The position numbers and the translations under genes were made by a program. Source: Micromussa lordhowensis (lineage: Eukaryota; Cnidaria; Anthozoa; Scleractinia; Lobophylliidae). Taken from it: 64,000 nt of DNA. The DNA lies in contig OZ026601.1 of the NCBI GenBank assembly GCA_964020085.1, forward strand, positions 4,065,083-4,129,082, in the 5' to 3' direction. This document shows, piece by piece, positions 63,669 through 64,000 of this stretch. Position 1 is the stretch's first letter; the number at the start of each line of letters is the position of its first letter. The notes beneath the pieces are model-generated. The model made no database searches. It had not been told where the DNA came from and saw nothing but the letters and a program-made list of their open reading frames with translations.

Positions 63669-64000
63669 GTGAGATATTAACTGAACAGAAGATGACGTGC
63701 GCTCAGGTTATCAAAAACTCAGTCGCCAGCAGCAGCTCTTTTTAAAACTACCTTGACCGGGACGATCGCATTATACACAACTATTTAACACTATGTTTTT
63801 TTTTCGTACTGTACATCAGTACTGGCTATGATTTGTTCTCGTCTCCAGAGATGTCGCGTTCCTTTTGAATGACTATTATTATATGCATTTATACAATATA
63901 TTGTATTTTGTTTGTTCTTCTGAATAGATACATGAAATTGCAACTTTTGACCGAAAAGGAGGAAAAAAGGAGAGGAAAGATAATGGATATGAAGACGAGT
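63669..64000 (+). other. start of intron 2 of the protease gene
   Basis: No exon continuing the trypsin domain is convincing. An acceptor-like TAG near 63927 opens a frame, but its translation does not resemble the segment that follows KVR in trypsins. Confidence 0.55.

Overview
This is eukaryotic genomic DNA, AT-rich, with spliced genes (GT-AG introns), long intergenic spacers, many short inverted-repeat transposons and two scaffold gaps of 200 N each. A cnidarian Distal-less gene, an ShK domain fused to a trypsin-like protease and the repeat style all suggest an anthozoan, most likely a stony coral. The species cannot be fixed from the sequence.

Layout. 243-6442 (+) is the 3' four-fifths of an ABCC4/MRP4-like ABC transporter in six exons, with a nearly perfect 378 bp fold-back element in its first intron. 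8.5-49.1 kb holds three ANTP-class homeobox genes: an NK-like gene (8536-12493, +), a Dlx/Distal-less gene (25549-26694, +) and a second NK-like gene (47608-49105, -). The two NK-like genes are clear paralogues: 47 of 60 homeodomain residues match by hand count, both have an N-terminal FSI..IL (eh1) motif, both have one phase-1 intron before the homeodomain, and both have 148 residues after the split codon. Their position beside Dlx makes them candidates for the Nedx ('next to Distal-less') family.

The spacer around Dlx (about 17.5-33.3 kb) shows almost no transposons that I can recognise by eye. It contains a cluster of TAATT-type homeodomain sites at about 30.0-30.6 kb. Transposons crowd in on both sides. 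The most informative is 35.4-41.0 kb, where a DNA-transposon remnant was split by an L1-like LINE (with a target-site duplication) and the LINE was later hit by a second copy of the same DNA-transposon family and by a 210 bp element with a 9 bp target duplication.

52-58.4 kb is a field of palindromes and terminal-inverted-repeat elements with no gene I can support, apart from a doubtful exon pair around the gap at 51.3 kb. The window ends with the start of a secreted protease gene (61622 onward, +): a TATA box, a signal-peptide exon, then an exon with an ShK domain, a polyglycine linker and the start of a trypsin domain. Its 3' end lies outside the window.

The homeobox genes probably form an old developmental regulatory block. 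The ABC transporter and the protease look like unrelated neighbours.
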